Below are positions 1 through 12,569 of a DNA stretch of 64,000 bases, one piece after another; position 1 is the stretch's first letter, and each line of letters opens with the position of its first letter. The DNA is taken from positions 10,085,969-10,149,968 of the forward strand of contig OX352762.1 in NCBI GenBank assembly GCA_947095585.1. Direction: 5' to 3'. This DNA comes from Nephrocerus scutellatus. Its lineage: Eukaryota > Arthropoda > Insecta > Diptera > Pipunculidae. The notes beneath the pieces are model-generated. The model saw only the letters and a list, made by a program, of their open reading frames with translations. It did no database searches and was not told where the DNA came from. A program made the position numbers and the translations under genes.

Positions 1-165
1 ACCTACCTACCTACCTAGCCTACGCTGGAAGGATGGTCTATACCAGGCGCCCAGAGTTTAGGGATGCAAAACTGGATGACATCGGCTCAATATCGGTGCG
101 ATGGAGAAACTTTTTCGGTAGGCCAGGAGAGGATCCCGAATGTAGATCCAAATATAATGATGCTG
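1..165 (+). mobile_element. RTE non-LTR retrotransposon, 3'-terminal fragment
   Basis: The plus strand reads as the decayed C-terminus of an RTE polyprotein. It starts with the basic stretch LRWKDGLYQA and, after a frameshift, continues with NWMTSAQYR. It ends in a short ATAATGATG-like tail near 155-165. The same C-terminus occurs on the minus strand at 28805-29100 (LRWNDGVDQDA, NWMTSARNR) with an ATGATGATG tail, and the two can be aligned base by base over about 140 bases. The leading ACCT run at 1-16 could be window-edge sequence or a small microsatellite. No intact frame remains. The RTE assignment is from family knowledge; the pairing of the two copies is seen directly. Confidence 0.6.
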
Positions 166-570
166 AAAATATCTCCACAAACTTGCTGTCTGCTGGATGA
201 TCGTACCTAGGCTCAAGAGTTCGTCCACCGTGCAATTCTCTACGATATCTGAGTGACCAGGGACCCATACTGGAGTGCTCAATTATCTCGTAAAGAGCAC
301 CCCTACTCTTGACACCTGTGGAACTGTTTCCAGTGACATGATTGCCTCCTAATTGTCTACTGAATGTTAACTGTAGATAATAAATTGTGTCAATGCTTTA
401 AACAGCACAGTACCTCATCAATCGCTCTCACCTCAGTTTGGTAAACGCTGCTGTAATCTGAGAGATGAATAGAAATTTTCACATTAATTTTATCACAGAA
501 GATACCATCCCTTTCTCCATCGTCTAGCGCAGATCAGCCAGTGAAGAGCACAGCTTCCGTTTTTTGCACA
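166..570 (-). mobile_element. RNase H domain remnant of a LOA/I-type non-LTR element
   Basis: The minus strand carries pieces of the RNase H domain found downstream of reverse transcriptase in LOA/I-type elements. FTG(stop)S stands where the catalytic FTDGS should be. It is followed by GIFCDKINVKIS, the conserved block SVYQTEVRAI (second acidic residue present) and WVPGHSDIVENCTVDEL, which is the C-terminal part around the last catalytic Asp. Stops and frameshifts separate the blocks. The first catalytic Asp is lost, so this is dead. Its left end abuts the inverted RTE tail at 1-165, which suggests the RTE insertion or a deletion cut it. Confidence 0.65.
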
Positions 571-2194
571 GAACCACTTCTTCAGAAATTTTTAAAGGCG
601 TACGGAAACCTTTATCTAAGAATAAGACTTGTATGATATGATTAGGATTCGCCAATTTATCCTTTAAAGATATTTTTATCGTTTAGTATCTTGTCAGGAG
701 AAATTTTCACTGATTTACTGCAGGCTGTCGAGTAGTTGTGGTGATCACCCTATGGCCTACCGAAGATATTGACCGATAGTTGATAGTTGTTGAATAATGA
801 AGCATAATGAAGCATGGCATGTGTAGGTGTCGTCATCACTGTCCCTTCAATATGCATACAGGCTGCATTCGCACCTTCACTTTTATTTTCCTATATAATT
901 CTTTGTCAAGAGCTGGCCACTACCTCCACCCGCTGATTTCATACATAAGTACAGGTCTTAATACGGCATTAACAGGACAGTGTACCAGCTCTGTTTCAAC
1001 CACTTTTTCCCCAATGGCGTTCTTGCAGCATGATTATAAAGCTATGATAGCCTTGTTTACTCTTTCCAAAACGTTAGGTATCAGGCTAAGCGTACTGACC
1101 ATCATAGTGTCCAGAACTCTTGCACTATCAACAAACACCAGTATGGTAACATTTAGAGAAGATAACGATCGAGCTAACTCCTAAACCAAATTGTCTGAAC
1201 CATTTTGTAATAATTCACAGGACATATAGTATTACCTACTTTATCGTTCCAGGGTATTTCCCTGAGACAGCTATCTCTACGTTATCTACACATGGGATTA
1301 CTACTACTCCCTCTCTCTTCAGTTCTAACAGCAATACATTGATTACTACGGAAAATGAGAAACGGCACTGAATGGCAATTTCCGCTTATTTAATGTTTTC
1401 TTAAACCGAACGCCAGTATCCGCCTAAGTCTTCTGAAATCTAAATTCTTCACAGATTGACGTTATTTTCCGCGCTGATACGAGTAGAAAAAGAAGCATAC
1501 AAACTTCGCAAACATCCATCTTGTCCAGCGAGAATGTTTGTATTTTCACATTTTTTCAATACATTTTCTGTATATCTTCTTTAGCTGTGTGGATTGTGTG
1601 CATAAATCGTTTACTCCTCTCCTATTCATGATGTTGTATTAACACTGCAACTGCACTCAAGTGAAAAATTGCCAAAAGTCAAAGACAAAAAATTCCCGAC
1701 GCCACAAGTCTCTTAAGGACGGATCGGAGAATGCACAGAAGCAGAATAAGCAGAGAAGTTCCATCCCAAAGATGAAGGATGCTATTTCGTGCAAATTGCA
1801 GAAAGCGGAATGTAATGGATGTGTCTTGAACACAATTTTCTGTTGCCTTAAGTCTGATGTAGCACTTGGACATGGATTGCACATTCCTACAGTTCCTACA
1901 GTTTGATGCGATGTACTTCCTTTTTTTCCAGTTGACTGAAGATGCGAGATATTATTGATATGACATTATAACTGATCGAGCAATGGAGCAATGGAGAACT
2001 TGGTCCTCTTTGGGCTATTAATAATAGTTCAGCAGCAAAATTGTATCAAAATCTGTGTCTATATTTCGAAGCTAAGCTTATTTGTCTTAAATTGTTCATT
2101 CATGCTCATCAAAACTAATGGCGCAATTTAATTCTGCAATTTGTTTTCTTTTTTATAAGATTTGTAATCGCACAAAGCGAATCCTAAATCCAAT
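571..2194. other. No recognisable gene; AT-rich DNA
   Basis: No family signature was found on either strand. The longest frame (plus, 807-1184, 125 aa) has no motif I recognise and a composition that looks non-coding. A lysine-rich frame at 1661-1906 overlaps another open frame on the opposite strand and is probably chance. Confidence 0.4.
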
Positions 2195-3605
2195 GCCACT
2201 ATCCATTAGTGGCAATTGCATTGTGACATTTTTCCATCACCTGCCTAAGGGTGCAAATCTGATCAGTTGTTGATTTGCCTGGGATGAAGGAACGCTGGTA
2301 TGGTCCAATGATGACTTTAGCGTATGGGGCTATCCTGTCTTGAAGGATAGAGGAAAAATTCTTATACGCGGTACTCAACAACGTTATACCATGATACTTG
2401 CTACATTTTATATCTCCTTTCTTATATGTGGGGCACAGGATGCCTTTTCGCCAATCTTCTGGCATCACTTCTTCCTGTCATACTTGCACTATTTGTTCAT
2501 GAATTGCTTAGTGTATTGCGGGTTCTTCTGTTTTATTCAGCTCCGCTGGGATACCATCAGATCCCGGGGCCTTATTATTTTTGATCTTCGTCTATGCTTG
2601 GTGGCGGTAGCATAGTGTGGTCTTCGGTCATTGGTGGAGTCTCCAATTCCGCAATTAGCTGGCCATTAAGCAACTCATGAAAGTGCTCTTCCCATCGCTC
2701 TAAGGTGCCTTTAAGATCGGCAATCAAATTACCCTCTTAATTAGCTCCGCTTGGATGCCATCTGAAACCGAAACCTTTTTGGTTATGAAACATATTGCTC
2801 TATTGGTGTCTGTGGTGTCTTTAACGTGTAGTCACTTATTGGAGTTAGCTGGCTCTTTGCAACTCATGAAAGTGTTCTTCCTAATGCATTTGATAAAAGA
2901 GTCTTTGTCTTTGCAGTTTGTGCATCGTGGTATTACGTCATACCGCGGACTTCATGGTAGAATTTCCGCGCCTGGTGTAATCCTTTTTCCAAGTACTACT
3001 CTCCGTCTTGGTCGATGTTCTTTAACCAGGCTGCTTTTTTTTTTGGTCGGCTTATCTTGTCAGCTTTTAGTATTCTTCTTCGTGTGTTCCCATTCATGGG
3101 TCGTTACGCAACATTTTTAACGTGTAATCGCTAGCTTCCTTTCATCATCATACCGGTCGTTCCGATCTTTACGACTACTGCCTAAGATGTAAGTCAGTTT
3201 AGTAATTTCAAGGCGTCTTCATTACCCTCCTACGACCGGCATTACAGCCACAGGACTTGTTACTTCTTCATGAAGTGCGAGAAGTATAGTCCGTTTCTGG
3301 TCGCTTTGTTGCAAAGTGCTACTACTATTGAATCAAAACTGATTCGTGAATGCATTCTCTCTTGGTAATAACAACAAGATAGAGGTCCTAGGCTTCACTG
3401 GCACCTCAGTACATTATTCGTACCGTCATCAGGTTATGATTGTAGCGTCGGTTTATAACAAAGAGGTGGTCATTTTAGTAGCAAGTGGATTCATTACGAG
3501 ATACCGATATGGCTTTTTGGATATTCTTACGAGCAAACCTTGTCCTCGCCACAAAATGACCAAATTCTTATTTGCTACCACCTGTAGGACTTGTTGTCCT
3601 TTCTT
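2195..3605 (-). mobile_element. RTE retrotransposon remnant (RT N-terminal half and endonuclease end)
   Basis: The minus strand carries the fingers of an RTE reverse transcriptase: MPEDWRKGILCPTYKKGD, then YHGITLLSTAYK, then IIGPYQRSFIPGKST, at about 2199-2468. The linker and the end of the endonuclease follow up to about 3605. DNA similarity to the copy at 12800-14210 is obvious and collinear, including the QICTLRQVMEKC segment at the left end. The block containing 'agctggc...caactcatgaaagtg' occurs twice (about 2655-2690 and 2848-2880), so about 200 bp is duplicated in tandem or two copies are joined. No catalytic palm (YADD) region is present. It is a dead fragment bearing many stops. Confidence 0.8.
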
Positions 3606-5659
3606 ATTTGTGTAACAAGTTTACTGAAATGAATTTTGATTTACAACTAGAGAATATAAACCTATCATGACAAAATGTATTACAAATACGTAATACAATA
3701 ATCACAGTAAAACATAGACAGATCAAACGAATGTCAATCTTATTTACAAATACATGTATTGCATAAAAGCAGTAGTATGGACATGTGGAACTGATTGAAA
3801 TATTCAACAAACGTGTGAATATCTATTGTACTCAAAATGAATTTTTCAACATTCGCGAACACATTTAATTAAATGTTAACCAATCCCGCAATAGGTTCAA
3901 ATTTAAACCAAATCTAAGACACAACATTACTCGGCTACATTTGTGTGCAACAATTAAATATTCATTTAAACGTATAATGGTAAAATTTTAAATTTATTTG
4001 CTTTATGCTGTCGGCTATTGACGTCATTTCGGGGGATGTGAAAGCTGAGCTCGTCCGCGTTTACCAAAGGTAGTATAGAATAAATGAATAATAAATGTCT
4101 AAGGTAATAAGAGAAAGGAAATAAAATCTTCCACGTCTTTCTACGACTGCACGCAGCATTCCACCAAGCCACTCTTACCAGCCAAGACACTCGTCTAACA
4201 ACATTAAATCCTGAAGCATGTCTACTAAATTATTTACCTATTGATTCATTTTCCTCCAGAGTCGTTTCATAGTGTGTGGGATGATGTGGGTGGACGATAG
4301 GAAGAAAACGGAGCATTTTGTGCTGTATAGACATAATTTAACCAAAATAAATTGCAAACTCAACGTAATAAAGATACAGGAAGGATATTCCACGAAACAA
4401 ACATCCCATTGAGCATTTCGTTTGTTTGTTTGCTGCCCATTTGACTTGGAGTCTTCTTCATTCTATTTGGATTTTTACGATTTTCTGTTGCTCCTTCTTA
4501 GTCTTTGTAGTCCGATGGGAGAGAATCGTTTTGCATTGCATATCACACACATACACGCACACACACACACACCGTACTCTCAGATATTTTAGGAAATTTT
4601 ATTGTTATCTAACCTGCTTGCCTGACGCCTGTCGTATAACCTGAAAAGGATACGACTCGTTGATTATCACTGGAGTTAAGTGGAGTTTAGCAAAAGTTTA
4701 GAGAAAGATTTTTGTTTTGTGTGCGTGTTTGTGTGTGCAATTGATTGGTAAGTGGTCGACGCCGACGTGCCCAATAAGGCAAACAGAATCAATTGACAGC
4801 GAGAACTTCTCCCTGATGGCCGGTTGTACGGATGATGTGATAAACGAGATGAGTATTTGGAATAGATCAAAGCCGCTCGCAAAAGAGGAATATGAATCCT
4901 TTTAAGAAGCAGTCATCCACTTTCGTTTGTCTTCTGTCACCTCAGTTAAAATTTTGTTAAATTGGCCATAAACTGTGGGACAAATTTACATACACATTGC
5001 ACGCAAGTAACAAGTATTAAAATCAGCACAAATAGATCATTTTGCACCACAGTACGTACGGTTCATCGTATTTCACAAACACTCACTCACACAAAATAGA
5101 TTTAATTTTATCAATTTCGTCCTTATCGTCGCCATCACTCGTCTATTGGACTTTAAATCAAAGCACTTATCTATATAGGTTCGAACAATGGAAATGCAAA
5201 GCTGGAAAAGTTTCTAGTCGAGCTCTCCATTATAAACCGCTCCTCCTTAAAAGTTTCCACTTGTCGCTTAATGCTTACCATATCTGCTTCCAGCTTCAAC
5301 ATCAATAGAGGTTGTACCTATCTAATTTGGCATCGAACCGAACAAAAGCTCAAACACAATGTGTGCAGGACATTGAATAGAAGGATATCAAGCAGCAAAC
5401 GACTAGAAATGGAATTAACTTGAGTTTGTTTAACAAAAGGCCTCTCCTTAAAAATGGCAGCAGATAGTTGTACTCAAGATCGAACGAATCGAACGAAGGA
5501 TTCGGCAATCGGTTTAATTGTTCTGACTCTCCTTGTTTCCTTGTATCGATTTTCATTAATTCGTCTGTTTTAGTTTGTCATGTCTGTTTTAGATATATGC
5601 ATCACCAGTTTTTTGTTATCGTTGGTCTCAATAATAATTTGGGATTAGCTAGGACAACT
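3606..5659. other. No gene seen; contains a CA microsatellite
   Basis: This is single-copy-looking AT-rich DNA. A (CA)n tract with imperfections lies at about 4547-4573. Open frames of 60-90 codons are scattered on both strands with no recognisable motif. I see no splice-bounded exon that I could defend. Confidence 0.4.
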
Positions 5660-7310
5660 CCATTTAGCTGATACTGCGACCTAAAAAGATCTATTGTATC
5701 TGTTGTATATTGGTTCATCTGCCGACGAATATAATGCCTTGTGGAAAATATCTCTCCTTAACCAGATCAAATCTGGACAGTCACAGAGGATGTGCCACCC
5801 GGATGTTTCATCCTCCTCCAAGCAGAATCTACATTCCATGTTTGAGCCCAGATTAATTTTGCTATCGCAAGCAACAGAGATCTGTAAGAAAACTCACTAG
5901 CTCACTGTCAATATCAAGCATTTCCTTATAGAAAAAGGGCCTGATTACCCGTTTGGACTGTCTAAGCCCTGGGGTATTATCTCAGTGGTCCAGACGCAGT
6001 TTCTTTTCCCAATTATTAATCATCGCTGTGGTGTTAGCCCAGCTAATACTACAGTATGGTTCCGGTCCTAAGAACGCAGAATCTGAAACAGCCCTAGCTA
6101 ATTCATCCATATGTTCGTTTCCTCCAACACTCTGGTGATAAGGGTCCCAACCGAGTTTTAGCCTGTTGAGCCCTGCCAGGGTTAACAGTGGATCGTTGCA
6201 GCATTTGACTGATTTAGAGTCCATTATGCTGGACGATAGCGCTTTCAGTGCTTACTGACTATCTGAAAAGATATAAATCGAACCGCCTATAATACCCTTA
6301 CTAAGGTTTATAATAGCGCAGACCTCAAAGGAATGGAATTCCGCTTGGAAATCAGTGGGTCTCTTATCCATTCGTATTGAGTCTTGGGTCCGAATACCGC
6401 AGCTCCTATTCCAGAATCAATCTTCGATCCGTCTGTGTACCAACCCGACCTTTATTGTCCAGTGCTGGAGCACCATTAGACCAGATTACTTGGTCCAATA
6501 TTTTAACCTTAAATAATCTAACGAAACAGTACTCCCTAGCCATGTTGTCCGGGACAGTATAAAACTTTCAAGAATCGAGTCAAGAATATTCACGTGTCCC
6601 ACGTAATCACCTAGCTTGTACCCCCTCATTATAGTTGCAGCTTGATAGCTCATCTAGCGGCCGTTTTCCTAATGAAGTTTGGCAGGGTTGAAAGCCCTAC
6701 GACAGCAGTCGTAGGGCAGGTGCGCATGGCACCTGTTATACCTAGACAGGCAATTCTTTGTAGCTTCTGAAGCTTAATTACCGTTGTCCGTTCAAGAACT
6801 TTCGACCAACATATGATGACAGCACGTGACAATTGGTCTCACCATCATGGTCGTTTTAAGATTAATACCCCAAGTTCTGCCGTGGAGGCATCTAAAGGCC
6901 CACAGGGCCCAAGTGTCACATTCAATGGCGGACTTGATATGTGAATTCCAGTTTAGTCGTTTATCAAGGAAGACTCCGAAATATTTAACCAATCTGGAAT
7001 ACTCTAATGTAGTGCCTTTTAAGATGATAGGTCTCATATCGGAAAGGCACTAGAACGGGTTTCCAAGGATTGATGGAGAGCCCTTCTCTACTGCACCATT
7101 CTAAGACTTGAAGTAACACACCTTGCATGACATTTGTTATGGTCGTGCTCTACTTACCACTAATTATGATCGCCAAATCATCAGCGCAATAAATGGCGAT
7201 GTAGCCTTATCTATGCAGATCGGCTAGAAGGTTGTCTATGACGAGTGAGGAGGAAGTAATGACTCGACTTTCAACCATGGCCCTTATCCATTGGTTGGTC
7301 GAGCCCTCGA
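5660..7310 (-). mobile_element. LOA/I-type retrotransposon remnant (RT C-terminus, RNase H, zinc motif)
   Basis: Reading the minus strand from 7310 downward gives the RT C-terminus: YFGVFLDKRLNWNSHIK, then a block near LQKLQRIACLGITGAMRT. RNase H pieces follow around 6230-6500, with DRSKIDSGIGAAVFGP replacing TDGSK. Next comes HQSVGGNEHMDELARA, with the last acidic residues, then FLGPEPYCSISWA. The Cys/His tail lies around 5750-5850. The 3' end has the sequence AATAGATCTTTTTAGGTCGC, shared with the copies ending at about 37575 and 61025, so the 3' end of the element is near 5660. The copy lacks endonuclease and the RT palm, as expected for a 5'-truncated insertion, and has many frameshifts. 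The clade call (LOA versus I) is less sure than the class. Confidence 0.8.
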
Positions 7311-8519
7311 GATTTTAGAATTTATTTTATTTTATGTTCTTTTTTTAAATTCTTTTTTTAGTTTTATTCTTCTTTGTGATTATGGAGACAATTTCCTATT
7401 TACTAGATTCACGTTTACCCCAATGAATCTACAGGAAACAACTATTGAAATATCATCCACCTTGAAGGCAACTTTTCTGCTAAAATGTATGTGTTTTTGA
7501 TGTTTCTTCTGCCTTTTATTTCCATACCGACTAAACCACAGAACACCAACTAAATAAAAAGATTGGTATGTTTTCTAGCACAGAATATAAAACACCGAAT
7601 ATCCTTCATATTCTCGTACAAAGTACATATAAGGGGAGTTCAAATTTGATGAACGAACGGTGATGAATATCTGAAGAGAAAAACGTGGATAGCAGAGCTT
7701 CTTTGCAAAAAATGATGGATTCACTTTTTCACACATTCAGACAGAATATATATAGGTATCTATATGTGAATCCCACCAGGCATGAATTTGTATTTTGTCA
7801 TTTGTCACTCAGTTTTTTTTCCGTCTGATCCTGTTGCCTGCGTTGTGTGTCGTCTCGTTGACAATGATGTTGTTCCTGTTTTTGTTCTATGTGTTTGTGT
7901 CATCCCTGCTAAAGCTTATACTACTGAATGGGTGCATGTTTTTATTGTTCACTGCAGAGACAATAATTAAGACAATGGTTGTGCTGTGCTGTCATGATAA
8001 GGATATCTAACGTAGGTGGTGGAAAACATAGAGCTTATTTTCTGTTAAAAAAAAAGACAAGAAATTCTGGTAAGGATCGTGATTTTGCTTAAAAAATGCA
8101 CAGACATTGGCTTCAAACGTAATATAATACCGTGTGCTCCACTAAAAGTTGCACTAAATTCATCAATCATCACTGCAATTCAACAATAATTTTGATTACA
8201 TGGAGTTCTAGTCTGTTTGCTAAATTCTGGTACTTAAAAGGAGATATGTTTTAAACTACATATCTCATTTTAGGTACAAGCTCATTTAGGTTAAAATATT
8301 TATCTTGGACATGTTAGCTTAATGACGCATAGGCTACGAAATTAATGTTATCCAAGTAGCCTATAAGCAAAGACCCTGCTGATACTGGCATCGAGTTAGT
8401 ATCGTGTTGATTGATCACGTTGTAAGATGACGAGAAATTTCTCGATCACTTGACTGAGCACAGCACAACAGAAGCTTATCAATACTAGGGTTAACTGGAT
8501 AAGCTCAGAAAGCTGTCCA
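7311..8519. other. No gene seen
   Basis: AT-rich DNA with T-runs. Two overlapping hydrophobic frames at 7782-8010 look like random reading of pyrimidine-rich DNA. Nothing repeat-like was recognised. Confidence 0.4.
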
Positions 8520-9480
8520 GATCCATGTTCAACATCTGTTATACTAATAATTTCCGGCAACCTTACAAGGACTGCCTGAAGATATATAAGAAAGCCTTCA
8601 GAAAAGCTAAACGACGTTCCTGGATGGAGTTCTGTCAATCCATTGTGTCGACAAAGGAATCGGCCAGAATATGTAAGATTCTATCCAAAGACAACTCTTG
8701 TCCGACCCTTATAAAAAGACCGGATGGCAGTTGGTCAGAATCAATGGCTGAAGTTTTTGACATCTAAATAAATATGTACTCACTTTCCCGCATGTAAGAA
8801 CTCGGGCTCAGCTCACTGGCTAAGTGTTCCTGAAAGACAGGAAGTGACACCATGCAAAGTGGATAAAATTTAAGACCACTTAGTCTATCGTCATTCCTGC
8901 TGAAAGCGCTGGAGCGAATCTTAGACTACCATATAAAAGTAAGCTTCGAAGATCGAAGATCAATAATGAAGATCAAAGATCAAAGAAGATCAAAATACAA
9001 GAGATAGCCCTCCAGGAGGTAGTACGCACAATTGAACATTCCCTTAATTTCAAGCAATAAACCCTTGCCAACTTTCTCGGTGTAGAAGGCACCTTTAACA
9101 ATGTCATCATTGATGCCATTCTCACTCACTCACTCACTCAGTTAGGGGTAGAGCAACTCCTAATACAGTGGATAATTTCCATTCTAGGTAGCCGGGTGAT
9201 CCATGGCAATCTGGGCAGTAGCAGTGTTACCAAATCAGGTGGTGTGATATCGCCCCTTTTATGGCTGCTGGTTATAAACTTGAGATGGACAGAATGAAGA
9301 TTGTCGCGTATGCAGACGACGTGGTGATACTTGTGTCAGGACAGTACCTTTCCGTGATCAGTTAGGTCATGAAAATGGCTCTAGGCAGGGTTAGCTACTG
9401 GTTGTAGCCTAGGGGTTAGCTATGGTAAAACTGAAATGGTACTTTTCACCACTAAGTCCTTACCACCAAAGCACAGCTAA
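8520..9480 (+). mobile_element. LOA/I-type retrotransposon remnant (RT linker and palm)
   Basis: This copy is on the plus strand. The frame at 8525-8767 has the pre-RT linker typical of these elements (KAFRKAKRRSWMEFCQSI, then STKESARICKIL, then RPDGSWSES). RT pieces follow: ALQEVVRTIEHSLNFKQ, GVEGTFNNVIIDAI (first catalytic Asp replaced by Val), the template-grip block SGGVISPLLWLLVIN, and AYADDVVILVSG with the second catalytic motif intact. Two simple repeats interrupt the coding sequence: GAAGATC repeats at about 8945-8995 and (CTCA)n at about 9121-9140. It faces the copy at 5660-7310 tail to tail. Confidence 0.75.
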
Positions 9481-9604
9481 CTTCAACCGTGCAGATTCCT
9501 TTCAAAATTTGTAAACTTCATACTTTCGCTGACAATACACCTTTTTAACAATTTCTGACTAAAAGACTAAAGAGTATAAAATAATAAATGAAAAAAAAAC
9601 TAAA

Positions 9605-10840
9605 GTAAAAAAAACAGTGCGTGTAACTATTACGCGCGAAATAATACCGAAAAGACCGCCAAAAGACTCTTTAAAAGACCGACAAAAGACCCAAAAAAAT
9701 CCCTCAAAAGAATCTTCAAAAAAATCCCCAAAACACTTGCAAAAGACCTCAAAAACACCCTCAAAGGCGCATAAAAGACACCTAAAAGATTATATAAAAT
9801 TCCCCCAAAAGACCCTAAAAAGACCCTTAAAATACCCTCAAAATATTCCCAAATGACCCCCAAGAGACCCCAAAAAGACCCCAGAAACTCCACAAAAGAC
9901 CCCCAAAAGACCCCAAAAAGACCCTCAAAAGACCCTCAAAAAACCCGCAAACGACACCCAGAAGAAATTCATACAAATCGGTTGTGAAATGGCTTAGTTC
10001 TCAAAATTCCAGATTATTTTGACTATCCCAGAAATTGCAAAGGAACAAGCATCTGCCGAATTTCATACAAATTACTTCAGAAATGACTTAGTTACAAGAA
10101 TTCAAAAATGTTACACAAAATCATAACGCAAAATCGTAACACAAAATTATTTTTGATGCGGTGCTAAATTGTCTCCTCACCGCCGATAAAGTATTTTTAC
10201 ACGCCCATAGACGAAAGTGAATTTTTCATACACTATAACCTAGCTTCGAGAGTATCCTTTACGCACTCTAGTTACTTTATCATATAAAATACTTTTGTTA
10301 TTTACTGTAGTCACAGCGAACACATATTCTCAGAGTAATTTCGCATTGCGCATAATCGATTTAGGAGAAAAACCGGTTTGGTCGTGTGAAAAATAGCGTA
10401 CATTACTCGCAGAAAAGTGCTCATCGTGCTCGTTAGACTTGCCGAACTCGGCTACCGCCTTGTGCTTGAAGCTTCGAACTCGCACGAAAAACTCCACTTT
10501 CCTTGCTTGTTATGTAATATACTATTTCACTTACAAAATACTATTTTTTCACACGACCATAGACGAAGGTGACTGTTTCCCACGCTATAACCTACCCTCG
10601 AAATTAAACTACCAAGTGTGTTAACACAGTCTGTTAACAAAGAAAACACTATTGTTATTTACTGCAGTCTCAGCGAACACACATTTCCACAGTGGTGTTG
10701 AATTGCGCATGAGCAGTTGAGCAGAGAAAGCGACTGGCTGACTGATAAGATCTTGTGACCAATTTTTAACCCACTTCCTAAATCCCGGTTTTATTCAAAC
10801 TTTACAGACATGAGTATTTCCCGTGACAACACTTTCTGTT
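9605..10840. mobile_element. Unclassified dispersed element: hairpin, AAAGACC minisatellite, duplicated block
   Basis: The block begins with the near-palindrome GCGTGTAACTATTACGCGC at 9619-9637. A degenerate AAAGACCCCC-type minisatellite follows (9645-9960). Then come two related blocks about 350 bp apart (about 10195-10380 and 10545-10740), each beginning CATAGACGAA and containing TGTTATTTACTG and CAGCGAACACA. It ends with a segment containing AGATCTTGTGA and CCACTTCCTAAATCCCG. The hairpin-plus-minisatellite pair recurs at 60471-60960, and the terminal segment recurs at 24750-24830, so this is a dispersed repeat. There is no coding capacity; the 79- and 87-codon frames here are the minisatellite itself. 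Hairpin plus internal tandem array resembles non-autonomous Helitron/Helentron derivatives, but the ends were not found, so the class is a guess. Confidence 0.45.
9645..9960 (+). repeat. AAAGACCCCC-type minisatellite, copy 1
   Basis: Degenerate tandem units of about 9-12 bases built around AAAAGACC, separated by runs of A and C. Similar tracts occur at 24395-24722 (reverse complement), 31210-31330 (reverse complement, short) and 60528-60962. A frame at 9617-9856 reads as a lysine/proline-rich repeat and is not a gene. Confidence 0.85.
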
Positions 10841-12569
10841 AAAATTTAAGAGTGATCGGGCTGCGGGGTCGGAGGGCTCCCATACAAATTTTATTTTTTT
10901 TCCACATAGCGGCATCAGATCATGTCATGGCTGTGTCCTGTGTGCGCTGTTGCGCTGATAGCAGTGATGCTGGCTTTACGATTGGGGTTGTTCTGTTGTT
11001 GGTTGCTTGGAATGTGTTTTTAGTTTTCAGCATTTATAGTGGAATTCATTATGGTTTTGGTTATTGGAGAATTTACATGAATTCACTAAAACTGAAAGTG
11101 GGTAATCCAATAATAGACTAAATATGTCAATTTCAAGTACTGACACTTATAAATGTTTGTAACACGTAACAGCAGTATCTTGAATGACTTTCTCTACAGC
11201 AAGTATAAACAGGAGGTAGGTATACTAACAGCATTTCAAATGATGGCATTTATAACATTGTCGTAACATATACAAGGACACAAGGTGTGCAGGCAAAAAT
11301 TGAATAGTATGACGAGAGGAGACAGACGGATATTCAAAATTACGAGTATTATTTTATTGTGTACACATCCTTTGGCATCCTTTCACCAGGATATCTACAA
11401 ATACTCGTACGAAGCTTCAGTTCAGATAGATCAAAGGCAAAAGGTGGTTGACAAATGATTCATGATTTAATTGTGTTTTCCCCCAAAGCTAAATGAGACT
11501 ATATGATAACTTCACATCGTCCTTGTCGTGTGATATTTTATTACGAGGATGGCGAGACAATGTCACAGGTGATTTATATACTCACTCTCACGTACATTCA
11601 TTGTCCTTTGGTAGTCATCAGTAGTTCTTGTTGATGATATCATATTCTTATTATTCTAGTATGTGATAGTTGTATATGAAATTTGTATAGGTATGAGGAT
11701 TATTGAGTCAATTTGTCGACAATGACTGTTTGAGTTAAGCAAAGCGATTATTGTTCATCGCTATTTTAGAATGAGTGAGCTCAAGCAGATGAACGCGATA
11801 AGAGAAATACTATATCCTCTGGAATATTTTTTTTATTATAATTATTGTCATTTGAATTTTTGAAAAAAAAATCTGAATTTGATCCTAGCTCTTCGTCTCG
11901 TCTACCATTTTCATTACGAATTAATTTTAATTACTATTATCTTTTTAATTTTTGATGAATAAATCGCTTTAATTTTACCAATTATTTTAATTATTAATAA
12001 TATATATATATATAACAAACGTTGTATCTTTTTTATCGTTTCAGGTATGTATTCCCTCTAAACCCTAAACTTAAGCTATTTTCAATGCGTGTAAGTGTTT
12101 TTTTTAAATCATATATTCTGTTATGTTTTCTATCTTTGGTGCATAACCTATAGTGACCCCAAGGTCTGCTTAGAATGAAAGTTTATATGAGAATTAAAAT
12201 AAAAATACCGAGAATCTAAAAGGAAATTTTTTAAAAACTATTTGCTACAATTTTAGTCGATCCAATATAGTAAATTGTAGAATTGAGTAGCAACAAACAT
12301 AATTATAAAAGCTCTACTGTATTTAAAACCTCCAGCATTATATTCTATTATTGTTGAATTTTATAACTAACTGCAAACTTATATGTTTCGGTTGAAACTG
12401 GACCTTTAAAGAAATCAGCTACCATATCTTCTGACTTGACGTAACTATATCTAACAGATCCTAGTCTACACGCAATCACGAGTGACTATGTGCTTCGCTC
12501 TTGAATAAAAGAAAACAGTCTTTCCAGCCAGGTTAAGCGCTCCCTTGTTGTCACTTGTTCCTCTCGCCG
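10841..12569. other. AT-rich DNA without genes
   Basis: Very AT-rich, with a (TA)n tract at about 11999-12014. The only sizable frame (plus, 10852-11121) has no motif I know. No element signature was found. Confidence 0.4.

Noticed and set aside
807..1184. 125-codon plus frame as a host exon
   Set aside because: No domain, no splice context and unconvincing composition.
9617..9893. Open frames of 79 (plus) and 87 (minus) codons
   Set aside because: They are translations of the AAAGACC minisatellite; low complexity on both strands.
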